A stretch of 64,000 nt of DNA from Catonia carolina. Its lineage: Eukaryota; Arthropoda; Insecta; Hemiptera; Achilidae. Location: positions 430,851,545 to 430,915,544 of the forward strand of contig JAQMRL010000001.1 in the NCBI GenBank assembly GCA_035578175.1, in the 5' to 3' direction. Of this stretch, positions 49,216 to 60,767 are shown one piece after another. The position numbers were made by a program, and so were the translations under genes. Within the stretch, counting starts at the first letter, position 1. Each line of letters opens with the position of its first letter. Below the pieces are notes generated by a model. It saw only the letters and a program-made list of their open reading frames with translations. It was not told where the DNA came from and did not search any database.

Positions 49216-49455
49216 ACGAGTTATAAATTCATTTTTCTAGAATGGTGTTTTGAGTTTACCGGGTAGATTCAATTAAAATTTATGTGAACACATGTTATAA
49301 ATTAATTTTTTCAGAATGCTGTTTTGGATTTACTGTGTAAGTTCAATTGGAATTTATTGGAACACATGTTATAAATTATTTTTTCAGAATGCTGTTCTGG
49401 GTTTACTGGGTAAGTTCAATTGAAATTTATGGGAACACATGTTATCAATTGATAA
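49216..49455. repeat. 73-74-bp tandem repeat, three units
   Basis: 'agaatg(g/c)tgtt(t/c)tg' occurs at 49239, 49313 and 49386. Units share 'gttcaatt(g)aaatttat', 'gaacacatgttataaatt' and 'ttttttcag'. The first unit is the most diverged. Confidence 0.85.
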
Positions 49456-49504
49456 CACAATTAATTTTTCTGAATTATTCAGAAATTATTTTTTAAATCA
49501 TATC

Positions 49505-49860
49505 AACATCATAATCATAATCTTCTTCTTCCTTTTCTAAGTTTCCTCGTGTCCGGCTGAATACAACTTCTCCCCACCTCTTTCTTGTACTCAATTATCT
49601 CCCTTCCATTTTTCTTTTGGCATCATTTGTTTTACCCAATTTATCCATAGCTGAACCTATCCACTTCACTTTTGGTCTGCCTCATGATCTTTTTCCTTCT
49701 TCCTCCAAACATAGAATACTTTAACGCAGCTCATCTCCATCCTACTGACTTACGCATACCATCGTAGCTTTGTCAAAATCTTTTTGTTAGGCTCTCTATC
49801 CTCAATTGTTCTCAAATTAGATCATTTCGCATTCTATCTCTTTTTGTCTTTCCTAAAAAA
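49505..49860 (-). pseudogene. LINE 3' end, antisense
   Basis: On the - strand: LRWYA/VSRMEMS-type region, then PKVKWIGSAMDKLGKTN, DAKRKMEGR, a stop, STRKRWGEVVFSRTRGN and LEKEEEDYDYD. This is the usual C-terminus of an arthropod LINE family, finishing in a 'gattatgattatgatg' tail. Confidence 0.7.
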
Positions 49861-50228
49861 AGTTCTTTTTAATTTTATTTCTCCAGCCTGAATTCCTTTC
49901 TGCCAATTTTTTCGCTGCATAAGTCAGTATTTACACAAAATATGCAATATAGGCTATAAGTAATCTTGTTGTATTATTATCACCGTTAAAATAGTTATAC
50001 TCGCTTAGAACGTTTTTGTTTTTCGGGCATCGACTGCTTTGGTCAATAGTCTCGTTCAAATTCTGTTAAGAAATACCCATCAAAGAAACTTTATGCGACC
50101 GGAAATGTCGGTTTTGTGAACTTAATTCAGATAATATTCACTTACGCTTCGTTAGTTAAAATGCAAACTTAACAATTACCCAACTGCCAAGGGTGTTTAG
50201 AACCCTTGGCACTACCTACAGAGTTGGC

Positions 50229-50568
50229 ACAGAACTTATTTTTTATCACATGGTCAGCCAATTATATGACTGCAGCATTTAAGAACAGAAGAGGTAGAGG
50301 TGTAAAAGACACTAGTCAGAAATATCTCCTCTTAGAGTTATGAGTTTCATTATACATCCATACCTGTGTTGAATGAAATGAAGGTGACATTTGAAGGGTG
50401 GAAGGGTGGAAGGGTGGAAGGGTGGATGCTTTTCAGAGGGCCCAGGATACTAATAAGTATACTTTACAGTCAATGAGGAAGGCAATTTTAAACAACCTTA
50501 CTTCTCATTTTACTCAGTAAAGCCTCTAGAGGTCCAAACCAGTCTTTCGGATGATGACCTAAACAGTA
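50229..50568 (+). repeat. R400 copy, 5'-truncated, with an 8-bp microsatellite
   Basis: Starts at 'acagaacttattttttatca' and runs to 'gatgacctaaacag'. Within it, 'gggtggaa' is repeated about four times at 50396-50425, a local expansion not seen in other copies. Confidence 0.83.
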
Positions 50569-50801
50569 ATGTAAAAATCCATTTTGAACAGTACCTTCAA
50601 AAACGATTTTTGTCAATTTTTTTACGGAATATGTGATATTCATCCTCTTGATAAACCATGCAATTTTTTGTTATCGTGTTTCTATATTAAACGTTTGTTC
50701 CTTAAGTAATATCATTTTCTCTTACGTTTCTGAAGGGTTTTATAAATGTAGGTGTAGCAGATAACTTATTCGATCCAAGTACAATCTTATTTTATGTAAA
50801 G

Positions 50802-51080
50802 GTATCAGACGAACTAATGTCCCATAGCCGAGCGAGTGAGAGGGAGATATGTGGCATAACTACGCATGCGCTCAAAGGTCTTTACCGTTATAATCCAAAT
50901 CTGAAAACATACTACAGTAGTTATCTTGCTTGTTAGTTTACTGCGTGCATAAACGCTTGTTCACAACAATGAGTAAAATTAAAGACAATGTTATTGGAAC
51001 GGCGCGTATGGGTTGTGCGAGTGAGAGCGTTATGTATTCTCTCACTCCCACAGCTAGGGGACATTAGTTCATCTGAATAC
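50802..51080 (+). mobile_element. MITE with TIR 'cagacgaactaatgtccc', copy 1
   Basis: 'gtatcagacgaactaatgtc' at the left and 'gacattagttcatctgaata' at the right are inverse; 279 bp. It is GC-richer inside ('gagcgagtgagaggg', 'acgcatgcgctcaaagg'). Aligned to 62169-62447 in reverse orientation it is very similar over the full length. No coding capacity. Confidence 0.85.
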
Positions 51081-51129
51081 TGTACCATTGTTTTATAGTT
51101 TTCTTCTTTATCTTAAACATTAATGTATT

Positions 51130-51490
51130 GTTTTATCTTTTAATTTATGACTCTTATGACATTGATGACCAATCATCTTTCCATCGTTTTAAGGGCATGC
51201 CCATAGAATTTTTAGCATCCAGTATATTTGATTTACCCCAATTGTCAAACGTTTTAAATCCACTCGACCAATGATCTCTCAAAAACCTTCATCATATCTT
51301 ATTAATGTCACAGTTTTCTGTGTGCCAAGTTTCTCTCTGATAATTTTTTCATATTTCAGCCGAATTGTAAATGTAAACCTCTTAATAGTCCTCAATACTT
51401 TCATCTCAGTTGTTAGAGCCTATAGTAGAATAGTTTTATAGTATAACAAAATATTCGTATAAAACGCCATCAGAAAGAATCGTCTCAAAT
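51130..51490 (-). pseudogene. Possible LINE-derived fragment, antisense
   Basis: The - strand gives short segments such as RFTFTIRLKYEKIIREKL and NQIYWMLKILWACP between stops, which resemble LINE C-terminal sequence. Weak. Confidence 0.3.
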
Positions 51491-51608
51491 TTCAATTCAC
51501 CAGTGGTACAGTCATAAGATGTTAAAATAATCTAGCAAATGATAATCCCAGGTTTGATTTATTTTCCTTAAGTTCGTAACAGTTTCGAGAACATTTTCGA
51601 ATACTATA

Positions 51609-52449
51609 CAGTAATCCCCTGGTAACTGCGGGTTTAGCATCGGCGGGTTTCGGTTATCCGCGGACTTTGTCCGTGGGCCTAAAACCTTAAAATACGTACG
51701 TTTTCTCACCTAGTGTACACCGTACTTGGTTGGGAAGTCATACAATTCTGAAACATGTGTTTGAATAAAAGTTTTGGCATTCGTATCATGTTGTTACACA
51801 CTAGTATGGCGACGGCCGCCATGAGTCAAGCTAAATTTCCGCGTACTGTACGTAGTGAGCCAGTCACCGGGTACCGGGCGCCGCCAGTAACACCCCACCC
51901 TCACCGCCATACGTACGCCCAGGTACCATACTGTAATTTCGCCGTGCGTTTTCCTCCATGTGTCAGTCTAACTTTTTCGTACGTACGTACAGTTCATTGT
52001 GTGTTCGACGATCCTGAAACGAAGCCAAGCATTCATTCACAAACCATCAAAGAGATCCTCAGCATTGCAACGCATTGGCTGACCACGTGTTGGAGACGGA
52101 TCCAGTCATGGCAAGGGCCCTTCAATTCAAAAGAGGACTCAGGAGCTGATGATAACATACGAAGAAGTCCACAAGGAGTTTGAAAAGAAGAAGAAGCAAA
52201 GAGCCATAACTAACTATTTTAAATCAACTTAAATTTTGTATGCGTACATTACTGTATTTATTAAATATTCATAGATTATAATAATGGTAAAATGTTTCTA
52301 AAACTATTAAACACTTAAAACGACTACAGGACTTTACCTTTAGATCCCAACCCCCATCTTTTCTTTCATATAAGGTATTATTATCCGCGGTTTTACTAAC
52401 CGCGGTAACCCTCCGGAACGTAACCCCCGCGGATAACGAGGGATTACTG
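51609..52449 (+). mobile_element. Tigger/pogo-like element, deleted
   Basis: Left 'cagtaatcccctggtaactg' and the inverse of the right end 'cagtaatccctcgttatccg' are Tigger-type inverted repeats, flanked by TA at 51607 and 52450. The two 'ccgcgg' boxes near each end match the usual subterminal pattern. 841 bp, too short for an intact transposase; the internal part at 51780-52000 is GC-rich. Confidence 0.88.
52007..52232 (+). pseudogene. Tigger/pogo transposase C-terminal tail
   Basis: Spread over three frames: DDPETKPSIHSQTIKEI, then ADHVLETDPVMARALQFK, then YEEVHKEFEKKKKQRAITNY ending FKST-stop. 'DPVMARxLxFKRG...TYEEVxKE' is characteristic of Tigger proteins. The final QRAITNYF fits a PIP box (QxxI/LxxYF), known in pogo transposases for PCNA binding. 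Two frameshifts (about 52080 and 52148) inactivate it. Confidence 0.82.
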
Positions 52450-52685
52450 TACTCGGTTCATCGTAAGAAAGATATGTCGAGAAAACAAATAATGACGTCA
52501 CTGAGCATGCGCATTATTTAAAAATGTGTACACGCTGATTGAAAAGTAACAACAAAATACTTTCAGAAATATTTAAATACAAAATAATTTTAAAAGTATT
52601 TTCATAAATGAAACTGTTAGACATGCATTATATCATGACTGATGTTTTAAGTACTGATCAATAAATTTATAAAAACCGTTATAAA

Positions 52686-53226
52686 AGCCGAGCTTCACCG
52701 AGAGCCAAAAAAGCTCGAATTAGCAAGTCAAAATTTAAAGCGATGATGATTGTTTTTTTGATATCCATGGGATTGTGCACCTTCACTGGGTTCCTGAAGG
52801 TCAAACAGTTAATCAATATTACTACCTTGATGTACTTTCTAAACTACGTTCAAAGCGATCGGTAAGAAAAAAACGCCCCGAAATGTGGAAGACGTTCCTA
52901 GCCAAGTACATTATTTCAGTGTTAGAACATCACCCATATCACCAGATCTTGCACTATGTGACTTCTACCTGTTCCCTAATGTGAAATCTGCATTAAAAGG
53001 GACAAAATTTGAGTCTGTGGAAGCTGTAAAAGAGAAAGCGGCACGTGTCCTGAAGGAGCTGACAGAAAATGACTTCCAGCACTGTTTCCAACAATGGAAA
53101 ATTTGCATAGAGCGTAGTAGGGATAGAGAAGGAGTGTATATTGAAGGTGACAATAAGTGATAATGTGTAAAATTAAAATTACATTTTTTTACAACGTCAG
53201 TCTCGTTATTTAATAGCCACACCTCG
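52686..53226 (+). mobile_element. Mariner (same family as 24225), 5'-truncated, copy 3
   Basis: Begins within the transposase ('gagcttcaccgagagccaaa'), with an internal deletion removing the second catalytic region (WKTFLAKYII follows directly after EMW). It ends with the family 3' inverted repeat 'agccacacctcg' and TA. Reads VKSALKGTKFESVEAVKEK and YIEGDNK-stop at the C-terminus. No inverted 5' arm is seen. Serves as reference lacking the GGCCTA present at 25071. Confidence 0.82.
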
Positions 53227-54874
53227 TATTGTTAAGCTTATTTACATTTACACTAAATTTACATAAAAGAAAAGAAACAAAATTTACAAAAAACAAACAT
53301 AAAACGAAATTTCCTAACGTAGGTAATACTAAACTTAATATAGGTATTAATTTCGTTATTAAAACTTCCCTTTTCTACAATATATAATATAATTTGTTTA
53401 ATTATACAAAATATTATTGGCTGTACATATCAAATGAAAGAAAAAAACATTCTTTTATACTATATTTAATAATACATACTAACGCTACAGTAGTTATCAA
53501 GTATAATCATATTAGGTAGTCTAATACCAAAATAAATACAAAAATAAATATAAAAAATAATAGTACAAAAAATAAAATAAAAGTAATGCAGTGTAATAAA
53601 ATGTCATGGCGCAGATCGAGTGCAAATAATTTAACACTCCACCTGCCTGTTTTGGAAAACATACAAATTAATATGGTTAAATACGATCTCAATTAGACCT
53701 GATTATTCCTCACCATTTTAGCACGATGCCCACGCTCAGCATTTTCTGTAAGTGCAATTACGCATACAGCCAATAGCAGAGGAGAGCGATTGTTTATAAC
53801 AGGTATAAACATAGTTTTTGTATGGAAGTTCGCTTTTTAGTTACCAGCGCCGTTATCTCTGATTATACTACCAGCATTACAAATTCACAGGTTTTATGAT
53901 CGAATGATTTGATTGATATAGTTTGTAGGCGTTAATTTATTGACTTAATGGCCTTGTTAAATTGTATACTCTTCACTGTAAGGTCCTATAACAATGGAAG
54001 TGTGCTGCACTATCGACTTTTTGAAGTTTACTTTTGATTTTCGATTGAAAAAACACAAGAAAACAGCTCTGATATTGCAGCTGTTTGTTAAAGGCGAGAA
54101 ATCTGTTGTCGTCTGTTGGTTGTAATATCCTAGAAGCATTTGCGAAGCAGTAAATTTTCCAGTGTGGTAACGATAAAAATTGTTGTGATATTGTATAAAA
54201 AACACAATTTAGTTTAGTTGTAATTCTATGATTTTCTACAAATAACCCAGAGCCTCTGATATTGGCGCTCGCTGAGCTACGAGTCTGATGTAGGCTACTC
54301 TTATTTATTAAATAATATTATTTATTTATTAACTTTTATTTATTAAATAATAATTAAATTTTCATTAAACTATGGAAAAATCAGTGTGGGAACGCCGTTT
54401 TCGACTGATTTTTGACTGATAAAATCAATTTATAAACTAGAGGGTTTTCAATATAATGAGAAACTGTATCGGATGCCATCACTTATGATCTAGTAGGGTA
54501 TCGTCTTGTTTTTTAGGTTCCTATCCGTTCTGCATGTTGGCCACCATAATAAAAATCTTAACTTTATCCACTGCTGCTCGAAATAGTTGTCGTTTTAGAG
54601 TACACAACTTGTAAGATACAATTTACCATAATTATATAACATACAGAATAAAATAAAAATATGAACTTTTCGTATGACTACCGTTTTGGCGTGAAATGGT
54701 TTGTTCTAAGATAGCAGTCGGACACTTCAGGCAGCAAAGAAAAGAAGAATTGTTAAAGAAAAACGAACGATCACGAATGAAAACGATCAGAAAGTAAGAC
54801 ATCCATTAAGGACACCTGTATAAAGTAGATGAAAAACGGCTGGCAATACATATTTATAAAATACTAATCAATAA
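53227..54874. other. No gene; R400 fragment at 53611-53656
   Basis: AT-rich intron sequence. 'gatcgagtgcaaataattta' plus 'cactccacctgcctgtttt' at 53611-53656 is the terminal 46 bp of R400. The rest is unremarkable. Confidence 0.55.
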
Positions 54875-55070
54875 TACGCTGTTTAAGCGGTGATTTTTGG
54901 AGATGAAGGTTCCGTGGTTTAAATCCTAGTTCTTTTATAGGTATTTGAATACTAAAAAATGGTTCCGGTATATTTTGATGGTTGGGGTTCAATTACGATA
55001 CTCTCTCAGGAATGATCGGTCTGAGTCTGTACAAGACTACATCTCAATTACACGTCTAACACATAATTCT
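54875..55070 (+). repeat. SINE-like repeat, pair of 31215-31445
   Basis: 'ttggagatgaaggttccgtg' then 'gtttaaatcctag', 'gatggttggggttcaattac' and 'ctctctcaggaatgatcggt' in the same order as the - strand at 31.4 kb. Confidence 0.6.
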
Positions 55071-55099
55071 CATTTAATTTTGTAAAGGGATTGTTATTT

Positions 55100-55481
55100 G
55101 TGTTGTTTTGGTCATCAGCTGAAAGACTGGTTTGAACCTCTAGAGGCTTTACTAAGTAAAACCAGAAGTGAGATGGTTTACTTAGTCTTCCTAACTGAGT
55201 GGAAAAGAACGCTTATCAGGATGCCAGGTTTTCAGAAAAGCATCTATTTTCCACCCTGCAAATGACACCTTTACTTCATTCACCATAGGATCTGGCTGTA
55301 TAATGAAATTCATTATTCTCAGAGGAGATAACTATGACTAATATATTTACACCTGTACTTCGTCTGTTCTTAAATGCTTTAGTCATTTAATTGGCATGTG
55401 ATAAGAAACAGAACTATTTTTGTAGCCCTGGAACTAGCAGATCAAGTGCAAATAATTAAATACTCCACCTGCCTCTTATGG
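55100..55481 (-). repeat. R400 interspersed repeat, full-length copy
   Basis: From 'gtgttgttttggtcatcag' to 'cacctgcctcttatgg'. Small deletion near 55398 ('attggcatgtgataagaaac'). Confidence 0.85.
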
Positions 55482-55682
55482 ACAGGGATTACTTATTGTT
55501 AATAATTCAACGACGTAAACAACTCTTCTCTCTACTTTCTGGCCGCTCTAAATTACCACTCGATGTAAAATTGACCGTTTATTGAACATTTTTGAAACCA
55601 AATTGAATATATAGAAGCCAAATTGATGCTGCCGCCAAACTGTTTGTCATTTCAGAAATACGAAGATTTTAATCTAAAACAC

Positions 55683-55925
55683 TTAGGGTGATTACTGAGG
55701 CCTCCTTTTATATATCAAATAGAAATCTGCACACAGATTGACATACAAATTACGTGAATGAAGACGTGTTTTATAAGCTGTATCTTCCTTTCAAGAATAG
55801 ACTTCAATTCAATGAAAACCCTGTTATACGTAATCTACATGCACCGAATTTACCAGGCAACCCAAGAAGAAGGCTCCGTAGAAGATAGAGCAGACAAGGT
55901 TTGATTCAACCCCCAACAGATGAAT
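55683..55925 (+). pseudogene. Jockey-like LINE C-terminal fragment
   Basis: Reads LRVITEASFYISNRNLHTDL, then LYLPFKNRLQFNENPVIRNL and HAPNLPGNPRRRLRRR-stop. 'P.A.(W/F)Y(V/I)SN..LH.DL' and 'NP.I..L..PNLPGN.RRRL.R' are the end of jockey-like ORF2. One frameshift near 55760; the terminal W of 'RRRW' is replaced by a stop. Confidence 0.7.
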
Positions 55926-56351
55926 AATTCAAAACCAACCCTAAAAGAATAAATAAATTACAAAAAATTAAATAAATCTACAGAAAACTTTACAAAATTA
56001 AATCAATTAATATATCCATATCTAAAAAGAAATTAAATAAATACTTTTGAAGTATGTGTACTGAAGTGCAACAAAATGTGTACTGAAGTATGTGTGTTGA
56101 AGTGTGTGTAGTTGTGTACTGTTGTAAGTGTGTTACCAGCAGTAGCTGGTGATAGGTGTTCTTCTCTAAGGTCTTAAGTAAAGTCCAATTTTTATGTTTT
56201 TCGTTATATGCACTAATTTAATTGTAAGTTGTTTGTAAAGTGTGAATAAAGATTATAAAAAAATAAACAAATTGAACAGATTGTCTTGTATAAACAATAG
56301 TGCTAAAAAAGTTAGTTCATATTTCTGGTACAGATGTAGGCCTATCTAAGT

Positions 56352-56990
56352 GAGCTGGAGATCTGGCTGACAAAGTGGAAGATCAAGGTGAACGAGGACA
56401 AGTCTACGTATGTAACGTTTACTACCAGAAGGGCAACTTGTCCTTCTGTCCAGCTGAATGGCAAGAATATTCTACAGGCCAGAGATGTAAAATATTTAAG
56501 AATGTATTTAGATAGAGGTCTGACTTAGTGCAAACAGATTCAGATGAAAAGGAAACAGCTGGATTTGGCATTTAGGAAGATGTAATGGCTCGTTCGTAGG
56601 CATTCCCAGCTTTCGATTGACAAAAAACTACTTTCGCACAAATCCATGCTGAAGCCGGTTTGGACCTACGGGATTCAGTTATTGTGCACAGCATCGACTT
56701 CAAACATCGAGACTCTGTAACGGTTTCAATCAAAAGTTCTGCGGACCATACTAAATGCAACATGGTATATTACCAACGCCGATATACATTATTTATATGG
56801 ATATACATTATTTATACATTATTAAATGGATGTACAGACGGTACGAGAAGAAATACAAAGTTTCAGTAGTAAATACATCAAACGTATAAACAACCACGTA
56901 AATCACTTAGCACTGAATCTCATAGACAACAGCAATGATGTCAATAGGCTAAAACGTGCTACAGTACTGGATCTCCCATGGCGATTCTGA
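56352..56990 (+). pseudogene. Jockey-type retrotransposon ORF2 C-terminal region
   Basis: A single frame of 213 codons with several stops and no frameshift: ELEIWLTKWKIKVNEDKS, then VTFTTRRATCPSVQLNGK, VKYLRMYLDRGLT-stop, SMLKPVWTYGIQLLCTAS, SNIETL-stop-RFQSKVLRTI, NATWYITN and a final VLDLPWRF-stop. 'LKPVWTYGIQLWG.AS.SN' is diagnostic of jockey-clade elements. The reverse-transcriptase catalytic part is upstream of the fragment and missing. It is 5'-truncated by TAGGCCTA-adjacent sequence at 56337. Confidence 0.85.
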
Positions 56991-57539
56991 TAGTGTGACT
57001 ACATTGTAAATAATATAATGTTAATATTCTGTAGATAAATGGCGTGTTTGAGTGTGAATTTGTAAATAACTGAAAGAAAATTTTTAATTATCTCCAGTAA
57101 AGTTCGGTGTACATATATTTTGGAATCATGTGTTTATTATTTATTTCTTCTCATTCTGTTTTTTCGTTTTAAATGAGGTTTTGGTTACTTTATTATATTT
57201 TTATTTGTTTTTTTAAACTATCTAATTTTGATTGTAAATTTTGCAGTATATAATATGTTTTAATGTTATAATTTGTTAATTACACCAGTGGGTTGTAATT
57301 TGTTCATGTGTTAAAATATTTCTAGTGTTGACTACTTTGTTGTTATTAAGGTGTTGGTTTGTTAACGTTACTGTCGGTGTAACAAAAGTAAGAAAATAAT
57401 TTTTGAACGGATAACGGTTTAATTTATTAAGAACAAGTACGGTTGTTATGTTAAGAGGTACTTCATTGTAAGAGACTATTAAGTTCAACTATTGAAAATT
57501 TAAAGTAAAGCGGAGAAGTAAGAATTGTTTAAGTAGTTA

Positions 57540-58140
57540 AGGGTGAAGAGGAAGGAGGGGTTAGTGGGATATTGGAGGTCGGAAAAGTCAGTCAGGTAGC
57601 GGGAGCAATTAATTAATGAGCTAAGTGCAGAAAAATCGTCGGGGGGTTGAACAGTTAGCCTAGAGGGAAGCATTAACACCAGAGTATAAGCACCGGTATC
57701 AGCAAGAGAAGTATAGGAGTGAGCGAGCGCGAGCGGATCCTCTTATTTAATGTTCCTACCTTAATGTAATTTAAGCCTCGCTAGAAACGAGCCGGATTAA
57801 TCTAATTCCATTACCTTAATGAAGATACAGAATATATAAAGTCTGGCTCAGATTCAGAATGGACGACTATTATTTTGCCCTTCATCCTGCCCTTTATTGC
57901 TGGGGGGATTCCGTCATCAAATTTACAAATTGAATTTAGCTGAGTGTCTCGGGGCTCTGATTCAGCCAATCCTCCACCTCCTCCATCGTTCTAACGCTCC
58001 TATTTTCTACTTACTTTTATTCGCTCTTAACGGATCAGAAAACGCCTCTACGACGTGTCTTATTTGCGAAATTAAGAGGCGATCTGGCAACTCCCTTAAA
58101 TTAGTCTTTACTCAACTATTCTTCGTATTATAGTCCTTTT
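57540..58140. promoter_or_regulatory. Candidate conserved non-coding block in Shox intron 1
   Basis: Repeat-free and distinctly less AT-rich. 'gagccggattaatctaattc' contains GGATTA and TAAT cores of homeodomain/K50-type sites, with further 'taccttaatg' repeats. 'gatctggcaactccctta' and 'gctgagtgtctcggggctct' are G+C-rich for this locus. The frame 57897-58133 has no protein signature. Candidate enhancer; inference only. Confidence 0.35.
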
Positions 58141-58353
58141 GCAAGTTTCTTAACATTTTCAACCCCTACCTTGTTTATCATTGTTTCGTTTTGTTTTCTC
58201 CGTTCAGCTTTTAAACCCTTCAAGACTTAAACAATCATCGACATTGTATAGTAAAATTTCGAATTTAATTTCTTTTACAACCACTTCACTTTAAATTATA
58301 ATTTCTCTTATTACATAACATTAGTTAAAATTATCATTATTTAAAAACATATA

Positions 58354-60082
58354 CGAGGTGTGGCTATTAAATAACGAGACTGACGTTGTAAAAAAATTTA
58401 TTTTAATTTTATACATAATCACTTTAGTCACCTTCAATATACACTCCTTCTCTATACCTACAACGCTCCATGCAAAAATTTTCCAATGTTAGAAACAGTG
58501 CTGGAAGTCATCTTCGGTCAGCTCCTTCAGGACACGTGCCGCTTTCTCTTTTACAGCTTCCACAGGCTCAAATCTTGTCCCTTTTAATGCAGATTTTGTA
58601 AAGAGTGAATGGTGTCCTAAAAGAGTGAAATAACTGAATGAAATGAAATACAAGAATGAATGAATAAATAATAAGATATTTTAATATCGATTAATATGAA
58701 CAAATGTAAAATTGACCTTTACATTTAAATTGAAAAATTGTACTAATTGATTGAATTTATTGATGACACTATTTTACACTTTTAATTAATCTAATGAATT
58801 TAATTTAATAAATAATTGCAAATTGTTATTATGAAATCTTTAAAGTCTATTTAATAGTATTTACTGTTATTTACTGAGCTCAGTTATTAAAAATGAAACG
58901 AATATAATTACGAATTGCTTGCAGTCCTCTTGTTCCTCCTTGTCCATCCATCGATCGGAAATCAAATGGGGGATCGATGCATTGTTGCACTTGGTTTTAT
59001 AGTTTTTAACAAATTTTTTAAAATTTTATCTGCATCTTCTAAAATAATCAAAATTGTTTCAGTTGGTTCCATAATTTAATTAAATCTTGATATTCTTGTA
59101 ATTTCTTTTAAATCTTTTCTAACTTGTTCAAAATTTTAATTTAAAATTATACTATCTTTTGTTTTCTTGTTTCAAGTTTAGATATTTGGCTTCTGGATTA
59201 TTATTTAAAATTAAATATTTTCTTCTTATAATTTATCTTGATTTATTTAGTTTTGATTCAGAATAATTAAAATTTTTATTAGAAATTATTTATATTTGAT
59301 TATTATTTGAAATTATTTCTTTTTATTAACATCCACCAATTGAATATTATCTACGATGTTATGTAGAATAGACTGCTATTCTACAATTTCACCTAAGGAA
59401 ACTGATAGAAGATAATAACATATGATGAAACGCGGTTTTTTACTTATGATCCGGAAATGAAGCGCCAATCCATGCACCGGAAGAGCCGAACTTCACCGAG
59501 AGTCAAAAAAGCTCGAATGAGCAAGTCAAAATTTAAAGCAATGATGATTGGTTTTTGATATCCATGGGATTGTACCTTCACTGGGTTCCTGAAGGTCAAA
59601 CAATTAATTAATCAATATTACTACCTTGTGGTACTTTCTAAACTACGTCAAAGAGTAAGGAAAAAAAGCCCCGAAATGTGGAAGGACAAATCTAGGGTTC
59701 TCCACCAAGACAATGCGCCAGCTCATTCCGCGTTATCTGTCAAGAGGTTCCTAGCCAAGTACAGCATCTCAGTGTTAGAATATCCATCTTATTCACCAGA
59801 TCTTGCACCATGTGACTTCTACCAGTTCCCTAAGGAAGGTAAAATCTGCATTAAAAGGGACAAGATTTGAATCTGTGGAAGCTGTAAAAAGAAAGCGGCA
59901 CGTGTTCTGAAGGAGCTGACAGAAGATGACTTCCAGCACAGTTTACAACAGTGGAAAATTTGCATGGAGCGTTGTAGGGATTGAAAAGGAGTGTATATTG
60001 AAGGTGAAAATAAATGGTTATGTATAAAATATAAATAAAATTTTTTACAACGTCAGTCTCGTTATTTAATAGCCACACCTCG
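58354..60082 (+). mobile_element. Rearranged hairpin mariner, copy 2, split by solo LTR
   Basis: Left arm 58354-58596 is the inverse of the right end (about 59830-60082), as in the 24225 copy, with TA at 58352 and 60083. The junction to the forward part ('gatagaagataataacat', ~59408) is the same as in copy 1. A 789-bp insertion (58597-59385) interrupts the left arm. Transposase remnants on + at 59410-60000 include MWKDKSRVLHQDNAPAHSAL and YSPDLAPCDFYQFP, with indels. Confidence 0.85.
58597..59385. mobile_element. Probable solo LTR, 4-bp ATTT target duplication
   Basis: Because it interrupts a known element, its edges can be read by comparison with the uninterrupted copy at 24460-24480. The insert begins TGTAAAGAG and ends TTCTACA, i.e. 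TG...CA, and both flanks are ATTT (58593-58596 and 59386-59389). This fits LTR retrotransposon integration. 789 bp, AT-rich, no coding. About 540-730 is a related sequence. Confidence 0.6.
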
Positions 60083-60169
60083 TATGTGTTGTGAATTCTA
60101 ATAAATTTTCCCCTTCTAAAATATTTCATTAACAAACGTTTCACTACTCCTTAAGAATTTAAAAAAAAA

Positions 60170-60736
60170 CTGGTGTGAAACCCTCACATGACTTTCTCTT
60201 GCCAATATATATAAATAATGAAAAAGTAACCTATATTTAATCATGAGTAAGCAATTTAATATGATGAAAACTTAACATAATTTTAATCGTGAGTGATTGA
60301 CAGATAATGAAAATATTGACGTTAACGTAATTGAATGACGTTAACGTAAGATCTGCAGGAAAAATTCTTGAAATGAAAGTTGTGGGATTTCAATTTCCTA
60401 CAACTTTAATTGTACCCTTTGTTCTGAAAATTTAGGCCACAATGTTAAAAAACAAAAACATTTTTACCACGAGAGCTCAGCCTTTCCAAGAATTCCACCA
60501 GATATACCCTACCTTGTAAAGCATAGAAAATGTAGTAAAGAGCCTATTTAATAAAAATCTTAGGAACCGGTTTTGAGAAAATCACAAAAATTGAAAATTG
60601 CACAAATAAACACTATTATTTCCGATTGACCGATTTTGATAAAAATGTTGGTGTCGGATTCCTTTGTGGTAAGTTACCTAACTTACGTTTTAACTTTCAA
60701 CTTTGTACGATATTCAATTTTTGAGATTTTTTCAGT

Positions 60737-60767
<31 letters not shown>

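Noticed and set aside
51755..52006. N-terminal part of the 142-codon frame
   Set aside because: It lies in the non-coding GC-rich part of the Tigger-like element; only the stretch after 52007 resembles transposase.
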